This document shows positions 1-11,883 of a DNA stretch of 64,000 bases, in pieces. The position numbers were made by a program, and so were the translations under genes. The notes below the pieces were generated by a model that was given only the letters and a program-made list of their open reading frames with translations, was not told where the DNA came from and did not search any database. Source of the stretch: Eutreptiella sp. 'Long Island Sound 2002' (lineage: Eukaryota; Euglenozoa; Euglenophyceae; Eutreptiales; Eutreptiaceae); assembly GCA_964036045.1 (NCBI GenBank), contig OZ038387.1, positions 57,134,427-57,198,426 on the forward strand, given 5' to 3'. Numbering within the stretch: position 1 is the first letter of the stretch; every line of letters begins with the position of its first letter.

Positions 1-3000
1 GGAATTGTGCTGGATGGCAGGGCCCTTGACCCAGGGCTGATGCACCCCCGCCGACCCGATGACCCACCGGCCCTCGACGCTGAACTTGTCTCCCACGCCC
101 CAGCCCGCGACCAACGCGCCCACGGAGGGCAGGTGCCGGCTGTACCACACGTCCTCCGGGGTCCCGTCCCATTTGGGGCCTTTACTGAGGCATTCCAACA
201 GTTTGGACTTGCTGCGGATGGACAGGCCCCCGTTGCCCCCGGTCATGGGCAGCCAGCCCGCCCCTGTGAACGGGGGATAGTGGCTCCAGACCGCCCCGAC
301 CCAGTCGTACTGCAGGAAGTCGTCGACAAAGTATCGGGAATTGGAGCATAGCATCGAATCGGACTGGAATACCAGCAGCTTCTCCCCCTGGGCAGCAGCA
401 AACAACAAGAAGCGACAGGCAGCGCATGACAGCCCCAGCTGCAGCCTCAGGCACATCCTCAGCCCCAGTCCCAGCTTCAACGTCAACCCCATCCTCAGCG
501 TCAGGTCAGCATCAGCTTGAGCCCCAGCTACCCTCAGCCTCACCCCTGGCCTCAGCCCCAACCTCCCACAGCTACAGCCCAGTCACCAGCAACCAGCCTG
601 CACCAAACGGCGGGTGCTCACCAGCACCCCGCATGCACCGGACAACCAGCAACACCACCCAGGCATGGGGAGACGGAGGTGAATGAAACACAAAGCCGAT
701 GGACCACCAAATACTTCCGGCATTACGCGACTTATTGTTTGAGTTTTGGGGAGGAAACTGTCCGCACTGTGGGCGGCTGATGCTGAGCGGTATATCAGGT
801 GGTTTGGGAGGGGGCGCGGCGGGGGGGGGGGGGGGGCGCGAACACCGGAGCCCTCGGGCCAGACCGCGGAGGGCGTAAGGGAGCGGATTTTGTGTTAAAC
901 AAACCCAACCCGGAAGTGATGGATGTGTTGCGCAACGCTTGTAGGGGACGATTGATGCGGTTTTACGCAGTTTTGTGGGTGAATGCCGAATCCTGTGTTG
1001 GTGGCCTATCGTGTTGGGGCCTGCTTCACGACAAAGAACACAAAACCAAACCTGCCGATGTCAGTTATGCGTACAAACAGACAACCCCTTTTTGAAGAAC
1101 GACACCCAAGTCCTGCATGAGGCGGCACGTTTGAGCTGCATGCCAACCGACCCCCCTGTCCCGGTGCACATGATGTGTGCCGCATGTCGGCATGTGCATT
1201 GCTCCCACGCCACACACAGCGCCTAAGCGCCCATGCTGCTCCATCCCACAGTGCCTCGGCCCCAGCCCCCCATCCCACGCATCCCTATGAGGCTTCAGCC
1301 TAGGGCGCACGAATCTATTTGGTGAGCTCAAGCGACATGGTTCTCCAAGGCAAAGGGTGAAGACCTGACACGCACTCCAGAACTCTTTCATGGTCCACAG
1401 CTGATTGATTGCTCCCACTTTGGCCCAGTTGATGGCGAACTTCAGGGGGCTCAGCACCAGCCGCTTCGCTGCGATGTACACCTGCAGCTTCGAGGCCTTT
1501 GCGCTGTTCAGCGTCTGCTCCGACCCGAATAATTGGATCACCCAATCATCCCCAAGAAGCGTAAAGAACATCTGCACCGTTGCCACAAAATTCGGGGGGA
1601 ATCGCGACTCGATCAGGATTCCCGTCTTCTGCCCGACATTTCGCGCATGCTGCAACCGGCACTGCTCCGCGTGCTCGTGGTCTGTCATGGGCGGCGGCGG
1701 GCGCATCGTCACGCCCGGCAGCTCCGGCGGCGCGTCGCGGGCGCAGGTGTACTCCTGGTTCCAGACCGGGAGGGTCGCGTTCGGCGCTAGGGCGATGCCA
1801 TTCCCGCGCCCGGAAAGCGTGACAAGGAACGCCGCGAGTTTGCGGGGCCCCCTCGGCGCCGGCGCCGCTGCGCCCTCGTACTGTACTGTGGCCCAGTTGA
1901 TGCCTGACGACGCGCGGTACCCGCGCAGCTGCGCCGCCAGGCTCGCCCCCACCGGCTGCGGGAGGGTCCCGGTCTCGTACGCGGCGACGAACAGCGGAGC
2001 CTCGCTGCCGCCGGAGGACAGCAGCTGCAGGAGGTTCCCGGTGCCCAGGAGGCCCCCGTCCGTCGGGCTTGGCAAGTGGTACACGCACAAGAAGGGTCCG
2101 TATAGGCTCGCCATCTCGGCCACGAACTGCGCGTCGGACAACACGCCATTAGCACGGAGCACCTTCAGAGGGGAGTAGCAGCGCAAAAATGAACATGGAG
2201 CGCCACTGGGCGGTATCGGGGGAGGCATAGTACCACCAGGAGCAGTTGTGGAGGGGTATGGTATGGTACAGTACGGTACGGTATGGCATGGCATGGCATG
2301 GCATGGCATGGCATGGCATGGCATGGTGTGGTGTGGTGTGGTGTGGTGGTCCACCGCCTCCTGGTGGCCCTCCTGGGTATCCAGGTGCAGGTGGATGCGC
2401 CACTGCACGCCGAGCTGTGGGGCGATCACCGACAGAGAGTGTGGTGTGGTGTGGTGTGGTGTGGTGTGGTGTGGTGTGGTATGGTGTGGTGTGGTGTGGT
2501 GTGGTGTGGTGTGGTGTGGTGTGGTGTGGTGTGGTGTGGTGTGGTGTGGTGTCAAGTCAGGCCGGCCGACGACGCCGCCACCCACCCCGGGCGCCCCCCG
2601 GGGTCAGCGGTGCAGCCTGTGAGGGGCAGACGCACCACTGCCTCACCAAGTGTGCCTCGAGTGCGCGCGTCGACCGTCTAAGGTGAGACCCACCAGTTCC
2701 CAGAAAGCCGGGGCCTGTCGGCGGGACTGGTGTTTCTGAGCGTCCGCTCGCCTGCCCGTGGTGGACCTTGCTTGGTCCGGGCGCCTCTCTTCTTCGCGCC
2801 ATGCATGGTACTCTCGGCCCCCCCTCACCTGGGGCCCATTCCATCAAAGGTGAGACCCACCAGTTCCCAGAAAGCCGGGGCCTGTCGGCGGGACTGGTGT
2901 TTCTGAGCGTCCGCTCGCCTGCCCGTGGTGGACCTTGCTTGGTCCGGGCGCCTCTCTTCTTCGCGCCATGCATGGTGCTCTCGGCCCCCCCTCACCTGGG

Positions 3001-6000
3001 GCCCATTCCATCGGAGTGCGTGTGTGTGTAACGGCTAGACGTTCTGCCGATGGACGCCCACTGGGCGGGCCAGCGGACGATGGCTCTAGCGCTCCATGAC
3101 ATGACATGACATGGTGTGGTGTGGTGTGGTGTGGTGTGGTGTGGTGTGGTGTGGTGTGGTGTGGTGTGGTGTGGTGTGGTGTGGTATGGTGTGGTGTGGT
3201 ATGGTATGGTGTGGTGTGGTGTGGTGTGGTGTGGTGTGGTGTGGTATGGTGTGGTGTGGTGTGGTGTGGTGTGGTGTGGTGTGGTGTGGTGTGGTGTGGT
3301 GTGGTGTGGTGTGGTGTGGTGTGGTGTGGTGTGGTGTGGTGTGGTGTGGTGTGGTGTGGTGTGGTATGGTGTGGTATGGTGTGGTGTGGTGTGGTGTGGT
3401 GTGGTGTGGTGTGGTGTGGTGTGGTGTGGTGTGGTGTGGTGTGGTATGGTGTGGTGTGGTGTGGTGTGGTGTGGTGTGGTGTGGTGTGGTGTGGTGTGGT
3501 GTGGTGTGGTGTGGTGTGGTGTGGTGTGGTGTGGTGTGGTATGGTGTGGTGTGGTGTGGTGTGGTGTGGTGTGGTGTGGTGTGGTGTGGTGTGGTGTGGT
3601 GTGGTGTGGTGTGGTGTGGTGTGGTGTGGTGTGGTGTGGTGTGGTGTGGTGTGGTGTGGTGTGGTGTGGTGTGGTGTGGTGTGGTGTGGTGTGGTATGGT
3701 GTGGTGTGGTGTGGTGTGGTATGGCATGCACCCTGCACTATTGAAGGAGATTGCACCATCGTCTTCTGGAGGGCACTGTTTGCTGCCCCTAGGGTGGTGG
3801 TCCATTTTCCTTGACCATTATGGCCTGATTGGTATAGGCACTTGTTCCAGTTTGTGGAGAGAATCCTTTGTGCACTGTGGATGGCTCACGTTGAGCAAGG
3901 CAGCATGGGGCCTGGTCTCCTTTCTGTGGCTCTGGTGCAGACCCATGTGCAGATGTGTTGGTGGGGTGAGTAAGCCATAAAAGCGGCCCGTTGCACATGC
4001 GTCGAGCGTCCCGAACCGGGTCGTCGGGAGGGGTCCGAAGGGGGGTGGGGGGGCGGACGTAGGGTTTGCCTGGAAGGGACGTGGGGCGAAGGGGCGGGAC
4101 GCAGACTACGCGCACCTTTGCAGACGCCTCCTCGCCGTACCACACCGAGCGGTATTGCGACCACGAATCCACCGCCACCACCGACAGCCCCTGCGCCTCG
4201 AACCCGCGCACGACGAGGGTGCCGAGCCGCGACTGCGCTCCGGTGACCAGGACCCGCGGCTCCCACGGGACCGAGGGCTTGGGCGCCGAGCCCTTGGACT
4301 CGCACATGCAGAGCTTCGGCACGTTCAGGATCGGGTCGCCGCCGAAGGCCCCGTTGGTGCAGGCGATCGAGCCGGTCACCTCGCGGGAGAACAGGTACTC
4401 GCCCTGGCCGTACCGCACAGTCCCGTCGCAGGCGCACGGCTGCCCCTCGTGGGCGCACACGCGGCCGCCCTGCGGGGCCTTGGGGTGCGCGTCCCACTCC
4501 CCGGGCTTGAGGTGCGGGTGCGGCTCCGTGCGGAACGCGCGCGCCATGGGCTTCGGGTCGTAGATGCCCACCATCTTGTACTCCGGGCACCAGCCCTCGA
4601 CGCGCGCCTTCACCGACTGCGGCTGCACGTGGTAGGGGCGGTACACGGCCAGGGGCTGCGCCAGCGCGACCTCCGCACGGAACGCGAACTCGTGGGCGGT
4701 GGCGGGGGGCGGCAGTTGGGCGTTGAGGGCGCGCAGGCCCCGCAGGAAGTACGCCTCCTCGGGCCCGGCGAGGACGGGGAGGGTCTGCAAGACCTGCAGC
4801 ATCTTGGCGCGCGTGCGGAGGGAGAAGCCCCCGTAATACTCCGGGGGGGCAGTGCTCGGTACGACGGGCCCGATCATGTCCCACTTCAAGAAATCGTTCA
4901 CCTGCAACGGCAGTCAGGGCGGTGCGGGGCTGAACGGCGTTGAAGAGCAATGGCGGGGCATCGTGCGAGGCTCGGTGCGGGGGGGGGGGGGATGTGCCAC
5001 AAGGGCTGGTTGGGTGTGGGAGGCGGTGGGGGTCCGCTGAGGCGGCGGTTGCCGTGGCACTGCAGGCCTGGGCGGGGCATCGGCCAAAAAGTTGTTCGGG
5101 GCCTGTCGAGACAGATGCCATTCTAACGGGTCGACGGCCCTGTCCATTGATTCCCGGAAGCCGCCCAGTTTTGGGGGTGCTCCGCCCGCAACTGAGGGCG
5201 CCCCATGGCATAATGGGGGATTCCTGTCCCCTTCCCCTTTTCGGTGTTTCGCAACCCCTTTTGCATTTGACCCTGTCGGCCACACGTTGGCCATCGGCTG
5301 CCATGGAGGTCTACCGGTGATAGTTGGGGGCCCGCAAAAAACTCTGCTCACCAGCACCTGCTCTGCATCGGTGCGTACTGCCGCGGAAGCAACCCCCGCC
5401 CCCGCCCCCCCCCCCCCCCCCCGCGGCCACGGGGGGAGGCGGGCGCCGGGCCCGGTCCGTGATCGCGGACCCCCCATTCCCCGAGGGCTGTACGCATACG
5501 CGTATACACGCGTATTTGTACAGTACGCTTGTACGCGTATACACAGCAGGACCCGTGCACAAGACGTGTCACGGATGATACGGACGATACGGGACGAGGG
5601 TTGACGCCTGTGTTCCTGTGGCCCCTCTGGGGGCTCGCTCCATCGCACGGCTTTGCAGGGATGCTGAACGGTGGGTAGACCGCACACGGTCCTGTCTGGA
5701 TCACCAGCCCGCAGGGGCCCTGTGCTTGTGCCTCTGCTTGGGTCGGCAGGTGCGCCCACAATCCACCAAGTCGTTGGCGTCACCGGCAGAGGCCGGCAGG
5801 CAGGGACGGGCACTGCAGCACAGCAACGGGCACGGACACAGGGACAGGCAAGGGCATGGGCAACACGTACAGGCACTGACACCTGCATGGCACTGGCATG
5901 GGCGGGGGCATTGGGACGAGGACCAGTGCAGGCACGTCACAGGTCCTGCAAGGGCACAGGCACAGGCAAAGGCAAAGGCACAGGCGAGGGAACAGGGATA

Positions 6001-9000
6001 ACCACTGGCACTGGCGGGCACTGGGCATGGTCATTCCTATTCTCAACCGAAAATTCTCAGATTGTCGCCGACTCTCTCCCTGATGAGCGTGGTCTCTACG
6101 CGAGGACGACACGATGAAAGTATCACATTTTTGAAGCATTTGTATGTGTAGTCCTTTTTTTTCCTCTTCGAGACCTTTCCAGTTGGTGGAGACCAACGGT
6201 CGAAAAATTCTTGTTGTCGAGTAAGGCATAGGCCTGGGCAGTGGCACAGGCACAATACCGATCGCTGGGAGTTGGAGCACATCACGCTGTCCAATTGGAA
6301 CAGCAAAACTTTGTCGCCGGCGCACTGTTCCCAAAACTCCACCGTCTTCAGCAAATGGTCCCGCAAATTGGGCATGTCCCGCAGCAGAGACTGAGGGATA
6401 GTGCTCAGGAGGATGCGGCCTGTGTCCAGCCATTTGCGGAGCTTTGAGATGCGGATCAGCAGCTGCACGTCTCGCGGCACGAAGATCTGAATCTGCGAAG
6501 GGGCACATGTGGGAGGCGGCATCAGAGGCAAGCGGGGGGCTGTCCAGGGCCACTGGTATGGACGCAATTCTTGTTTCAGGCCGAGTTTGGACATGTGTCG
6601 AGCAACGGGCGCAATGGGACGGGCAGACTTCCACTTCATTTGGGGGGTTTGAAAGGGGGCGGGGGGGGAGTGGACCTGAAATCTTGCAGGACATTTCTTG
6701 GGCCAGTCCAGTGGTGCATTCACCCCAAAACCACCCGCTGCCATGCGGTGTTGCACAATGTCACAAACGGCTGCCGTCTGGAGAGTCCGTGAAGCGGGAA
6801 ATAGGCTCTGATATTTTTGAGATTTCCGTATAACAACGTCCGGATCAATGATATTAGAATAGTTTTCAATGGCTCCTCCACGGAACCGCTCTAGGGGCTG
6901 TGGCTGGAATTTCGGCGGACTGCCATAGCGATCGGCAAGCTGCAAGATTTGATCTCAAGATAAACCAGTGAACAACAGCCTCATACTCAGGCTTCTCACC
7001 AGCAGTGACAAGGTTTGGTGCATCTATGAAGAACAGCTCCAGTGTTGGCATTGCACTCATGCATTACATTACAACAATACCGCAATTGTTCTGGCATCCG
7101 CCAGCATTCAAGTATTCGGTACCATGAATGGGGGGGGGGGGGGGGCATTAGAGCAGGAGCTTGAGGGAAGGGGACAGACCTTCCAGGCTGGAGGTAAATT
7201 GTTCAGGAAATTGATCACCACTGGCACAAAGAGGGTGTGCAGCTGTGTCTCCACCAGCACTGCCACTTTGCTCTGCACGGCTCCGTCCGTAGGGCTCAGG
7301 CGACACGGCGGCATGGCCGGGGGGTCACTGCCGCGCGGCAGATCGCGGAACGGCAGCACCCGGTCCCCGGTGCCGGAATGTCCCTGCACCGCGTCAACGA
7401 CGGGCCGGCCCAGCGCTATGTCATGGAGCGCGTCGGCGTCGGCGGTCAGCACGAGCCACTGCAGCGCGTGGCTCTTCCCCCACGCCTGCAGCTGCGCGCG
7501 CAGAGCCCCCAGCGCCACGGCGGCCGTTTGGGCAACGCTCAGCTCGGCCCCGGGCGCCGGGCCCGGCAGCGCGACGTCCGTGACGACCGCAAAGCGCGCG
7601 GCTTTGGACACGACCGCGTGATACGGCACCGGGGCCCCGAGAAGCCCCGGCGCCGCGGGGCCGCCGCGCACCACGTGATACACGTGCCGGAACGGCCCGC
7701 GGTCCGCGAACAGCCGCGCAACGAAATCCGGATCCGCCACGTCCCCCGGGACCACCGACACATGCGGCGACTCCAGCGGCACCCGCACCTCCGACCACGC
7801 GGGAAACAAGTCCACGGCGACGACGGACTGCGCCGGGCCCGCGAGCGCCTGCACAATCGCGGCCGCGAGCGGCGTACGAGCCCCGGTCACCAGGACGCGG
7901 ACCACGCCCGGCACGACAGCGCTGGGCTTCGGGGCCGCCGGCAGTGTGCACAGGGGCAGCGGAGGGGGTGCGGCGCGCAGCTGGTCGGGCAAGGGCGGCA
8001 GCGGAGGCGAAGGCGAAGGCGCAGGCGAAGGCGAGGGCGCGGGCGCGGGCGCGGGGGCGGGCACGGCAGCAACAGAGGCAGGGGAGGGGGTGGCCGGGGG
8101 GCGGCCGGGAGGCGCGTGCGACGTGTTGACGTAGAGGTACGCGAGGCGCGGCGCGATCAGCCGGTATTCGGGGCAGTCGTCATCGACGCTGCGGAGGAGG
8201 GCCTCTGCGGCCGCCCCCGGCGCGAGCGCCCCCGCGGCTCCGAACGTCCCGGTCGCGCCCGGTGCGGTCACCACGAACTGGCCCACGACATCCGGCCCCG
8301 CTACGCGTGCCCCGAGGGACGGCAGGTGCTGCGCGAAGAACGCGGCGGCACGGGCCGTGCCGGGCGGGTAGAAGTTCAGCGCCTTAATCATGTGGGCCTT
8401 GGAAACCAGCGCCAGGGCCCCGGGGCCGGCCACCCGGTGAGCGGCGTTGGCCGGGGCTGGAGCTGCAATGTAGTCCCACTTCAAAAAGTCTTGGATTGTG
8501 AAGTTGGACTGGGAGCACAGGACCGAGTCCGCCGCGAATACCAGCAGCGTCTCGCCCTGGCACGCCTGCCAGAAACTGACATTCATGAACACGTGGTCGA
8601 CGTCCGCCGGGTTGCAGTCAAAAGCCGTGAGGAGTACTTTGCCCGCGGCGATGAGGTCGCGTAGGCGCGACGCGCGAAGCCGGTCCCGGACGGCGGCGGA
8701 GCAGCACACGATCTGCAGCCCCCACTCTTGAGGCAGGTTCGCGATGAAACTCTGGACCACCGGGAAGAGGGCCGGGGGCGCGGCGGGGGCCACCATGACG
8801 GCGGTGTGCGTACTGTTGTGGTAGGGCATGTGCGGTCGCACCGGCTCGCCCTCGCCACCGACCTGGGGGAGCGCACGACACACAGTGCGGCACTGCAGCG
8901 GGGCGCAAAAGCATCCATCACAATCCAGACTGCCAAACATAGGCTGTCCTTCCGATGCACTTACCCTCAGCCCAACAGACCTTGCTGCCCCTCTCACGCC

Positions 9001-10185
9001 CTCTCGATGCATCGAAGGCGTCACACGAAATGCCAGTGAGCGTTGCAAACGGGCGGTTTGTGCGCATGCTTTGATCGGCTGCCGTTAGTAAGTGGTGAAG
9101 GCAACTGAAGGAAACAGCTGTTGTCGGCAAGTATCGCAGGTAAGTGAGTGGAGTGAACGCCTGCATTGAGCATCTGGATTCACAGTCTCGGCACATCCGC
9201 CATTCTACCCTCAGCTTTGATGATAGGGGCAGGGCTTGCTTGAGCAGGAGGGGGAGGGGGGGGGGGTTCAGGGGGGAGGGGACCCCCCCCTACTGGAACA
9301 TACCCAATACCCAGCAAATAGAAGCAGTGTTGGACAATGACCCAGTCAGTGCATGAAAATGTCATGTTATCGACAGGAAAGAAAGCAAGATCATTTTTGC
9401 AGGGGAATTCAGGGTCCACTCACCCAACCAACACACAACAAACATAAGAAAATGGGGCATTGCACATCCCCAACCAAATCACGGTGATCTCAATTGTCAA
9501 TCGGAAGTAGATTCCCCTGGATTGGAATCCACACCATCACCCCCATCTGAGGTCGAAGTGGAGGTAGAAATTTGATGAGGAATCCGAACCCATTCCTGAA
9601 TTAGAGGCGTTCCACAAAGTGAAATTGCTGTCGGCGATGCATTGATATGCATTGTGCACTTCCAACGGTGAACCGGTCGCTGGGTTTGCAACTTCTTTAC
9701 GCTTCTTACCAGCTTTTGCCAACGGGCCTCAAGCGTTTCCTGTGTTGTTGGCGTCGACGCAGCTGCCTGGATGGTCTAGGGTTTCCTGGATGTGGTTGCG
9801 GTCCTGTGTGCAACACAATGAACATAGAGGACACATGGAACAAGAAACAAACACTCTTTGATACCCGCCCAAGGCGCGGAGAACAGTTTTGTCCAGTCGG
9901 TGAAAAAAATTCCCAAACCCAGGTCTACAGCTGATTTTGAGCGGAGCAGGGAGGGGCGGAGGGGGTGCAGGGGGGAGGCCCCCTCCCCCCCCCCTGCCGG
10001 AATGAAGATTATCGCAATGCCCTGTGACAGGGGGCACCCAATCCACCCAATCCACCCAATCCAGGGGGTGCGTCGGGTTCAGGGGGGTCAGTTGCAAGGG
10101 GAACCTGGAATGAGTGCATCATCATCCGCAGCAGCATCATGATGGCCAGGAAGAAGATGAACACCAGCCATCTCCGCACCGGCAT
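1..10185 (-). CDS. Multi-module type II membrane protein: alternating DUF5672 glycosyltransferase-like and Rossmann (SDR-like) modules, partial at the window edge
   Basis: Not a known named gene. Proposed exons, high to low: 10185-10105 (start ATG at 10185, signal anchor MPVRRWLVFIFFLAIMMLL), 9766-9710 (stem), possibly 9078-8965, then 8892-7180, 6492-6259, 4901-4116, 2162-1365, 387 to <1. All joins from 8892 on are phase 0 with GT-AG sites and restore family continuity, e.g. FWSACQ joined to GEKLLVFQSDS. Order of parts: GT module A (about 8820-8270; LLVFAADSVLCS), Pro/Ala-rich linker, Rossmann A (about 7905-7330; VTGARTPLA), GT module B (7265-4600; LLFQLDSVMCSNS), Cys-rich insert (4455-4295; CACDGTVRYG ... 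KLCMC), Rossmann B (4265-1900; VTGAQSRLG), GT module C (1640 to 60; QSDSMLCSNS, GGNGGLSIR, EDVWYSRHL). DUF5672 proteins are thought to be GT-A-like glycosyltransferases. The anchor implies a Golgi or ER lumenal enzyme. N-terminal exons between 9710 and 8892 are uncertain, and the C-terminus lies outside the window. Confidence 0.8.
388..1364 (-). other. Intron of the multi-module gene (inside module C)
   Basis: Donor TGTCAG|gtctt ends the exon at 1365. Acceptor gctgcccag precedes GGGGAG at 387. The intron splits the GT core between FWSACQ and GEKLLVF. It contains a G16 run at 821-836 (C-run in the sense strand). I see no gene in it. Confidence 0.8.
2440..2551 (+). repeat. (GTGGT)n pentanucleotide satellite, short block
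   Basis: About 110 bases of GTGGT units with one GTATG variant, preceded at 2281-2345 by GCATG units grading into GTGTG. It lies in the intron 2163-4115 of the minus-strand multi-module gene, so the sense strand reads ACCAC. Confidence 0.97.
2681..3014 (+). repeat. Recent 167-bp tandem duplication
   Basis: Two adjacent copies, 2681-2847 and 2848-3014, both beginning AGGTGAGACCCACCAG and ending near CCCATTCCATC. I see only about one internal mismatch (GGTACTC against GGTGCTC) plus the last bases. It sits in the same intron as the flanking pentanucleotide blocks. Near identity implies a young duplication. Confidence 0.95.
3106..3725 (+). repeat. (GTGGT)n pentanucleotide satellite, long block
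   Basis: About 610 bases (some 120 units) of GTGGT with scattered GTATG variants. A 5-base period without stops makes long false ORFs in all frames on both strands (VVWCG and HTTPHH repeats). It is intronic in the minus-strand gene. Confidence 0.98.
4902..6258 (-). other. Intron of the multi-module gene with GGCACA/GGCAAA-type degenerate repeats
   Basis: Donor CGATCG|gtattg ends the exon at 6259. Acceptor ccgttgcag precedes GTGAACGATTTC at 4901. Contents: alternating pyrimidine-purine DNA at 5488-5545 (cgcatacgcgtatacacgcg), a C-run near 5407-5420, and a purine-rich degenerate hexanucleotide region at about 5780-6030 (aggcacaggcaaaggcaaag). I see no coding sequence. Confidence 0.7.
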
Positions 10186-11875
10186 GGCACGCAGCAATGG
10201 TGGCCACTAGGAACGGGCACGGCTATGACACAGCCACAAGGATGGCCATGGTCCTGAAAAAAGAGTGCGGCGGAGCTGGTTCAGGGCCGGCATGTGGGGC
10301 TTGCTGCACATGAACAGTCTGGAGGGCTGGGCTGGACCAAACCTGCCGTGTCACCTTCGGTTGATGTATTTTCTGCAACATGAGCATGTGAAATTTAAGC
10401 AGTCTAAAGGCCCACAAGGTCATGCAAGTACATCTGCAACAACTGCCTTTCTGCAGGTCTGGTGTGTCGGCCACCAGGAGACCATTCCCGTGGGCTATTG
10501 CGATTTTGATAATCACAGACATCTTGGGGCACGCGCATGTGCGCAAGTGCTGTTTCTTGTCAGCTTTCAAAATGTTGTGCAACCACCCCCATGATGATCT
10601 CCATGGAAAGGCAGGTGGTGATTACCGTGCACTGTAGTTCACCTGGTACTGGTACTCAATGGCAAATGGACTTCATCGACTTCTTGAATGCTGCTGCAAG
10701 AATCTTACCTGTGGGCTTATGAAAGGGAGAGTTCAGCAGCAACTGTAACAACAGAACGTGGTCCACACCAGATATTAAACAAAGGTCGCGTGTCGCTGTG
10801 CTTCAAGCTGAACGACGCTGATCCTTCACAGGCTCTTGGTAACCCAAACTGTGTCTCTATTTGTCTCCTCTCGCTCACTCCCTCCCTCTCTCCCTCACTC
10901 ACTCGCTGACTCAATTCGTCTCTCTCCTCCCCCAACTCGCTCCTTCTCTCTCTCCGCCTCCCCCCTCTCTCTGTCTCTCTCTGTCTCTTACTTTCCCATC
11001 CCCGTCGTCTCTCAGTCTCTGTCCCCTGCCCACTGGGATTGGCTGGCAGTTGCTGTACTAATGCCAAGAGAGAGGACACGCCCAAAAATTGTTTCCTTTC
11101 GTTGCCGCATAGGCTGTTTGGCGGGCCAATTTCTTTTTTGGGAATCCATTGGGATCACTTATGAGCTGTCCCCAATGTGAAGGTGCCCTCCAATGCCCCT
11201 CCCTCCAATGCAAGATCCTGCGGTGGTTATGTAAAAGATTGCACGAAAGGAGGCATCTAAAACAAGTCAGGAGACAGTCCAGGAAACTAGTATGACGGCT
11301 GCGTTCCAGAGAGACCTGCAATGCTAGGGACGGATTGGGCTGTGAATGCCTGCAGCGAAGTCATACAAACACTACCTACACAACTTCCTAAACCCCGCGT
11401 CAGCGAAGGTTTTGGTCCTGTCTGAAGTGGCATCTTTGAGTTGCCGCTGTCGGCCACGGACCATGCACCCCCTCCCTGATTTATAGCCATCCCCCTTGCG
11501 CAAGTACGGCCGAAGTGTGGAACACGATGGGATGATGGGTGGCCGTACTTCACCAAGGCAGTTACTGCGCACGACCCATGGTACTACAAAGCAGAGACAC
11601 CAAAAACCTGCCCATACTTCACGCAAAACAAATCCGGCACCACAACACAACGTGCAAGCAAATACTACCATGCCCTTGATATCTTCACTCCCCATCAAGG
11701 GAATCATGATATATATATAAATATATATATAGGCTCTAGGATGGCTAGAGTAGAGTAGAGCCCAGAGCGATGAGGCCGAGCAATGGCCAAAACGGAAAGG
11801 AGAAGTGCTTGCTTGCTTGCTTGCTTGTTGCTTGCTTGTTGCTTGTTAGCTAGTTTTAAGGGGAGAGGGGTGTAG
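10186..11875. other. Region upstream of the multi-module gene; no gene recognised
   Basis: Contains the presumed promoter/5' region of the minus-strand gene starting at 10185. There is a strong pyrimidine tract on the plus strand at about 10860-11005 (CTCC/CTCT repeats), an AT repeat at 11709-11732 and TTGC tetranucleotide repeats at 11805-11850. Short open frames here have no recognisable domain. Confidence 0.6.
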
Positions 11876-11883
11876 TAATATAT

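Noticed and set aside
1405-2178. 257-codon plus-strand frame
   Set aside because: Antisense of exon 1365-2162 of the multi-module gene.
3086-3980. Several 200-300 codon open frames on both strands (VVWCG and HTTPHH repeats), also 1065-2585 upstream part and 41376-41915
   Set aside because: They are read-through of the 5-base GTGGT/ACCAC satellite, which has no stop in any frame. No start context or family.
3886-5304. 472-codon minus-strand frame
   Set aside because: Alternative frame of exon 4116-4901 extended through introns. The frame with DFLKWDMIGP and VTGAQSRLG is the true one.
7237-8664. 475-codon plus-strand frame
   Set aside because: Antisense of the large minus-strand exon 7180-8892. 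Arg-rich composition is typical of a GC-rich shadow; the minus frame carries family motifs.
8920-9196. Frame AFTPLTYLRYLPTTAV as an N-terminal exon of the multi-module gene
   Set aside because: Its phase at the gtaagt donor does not fit either acceptor of the next exon; the alternative 9078-8965 fits but is itself tentative.
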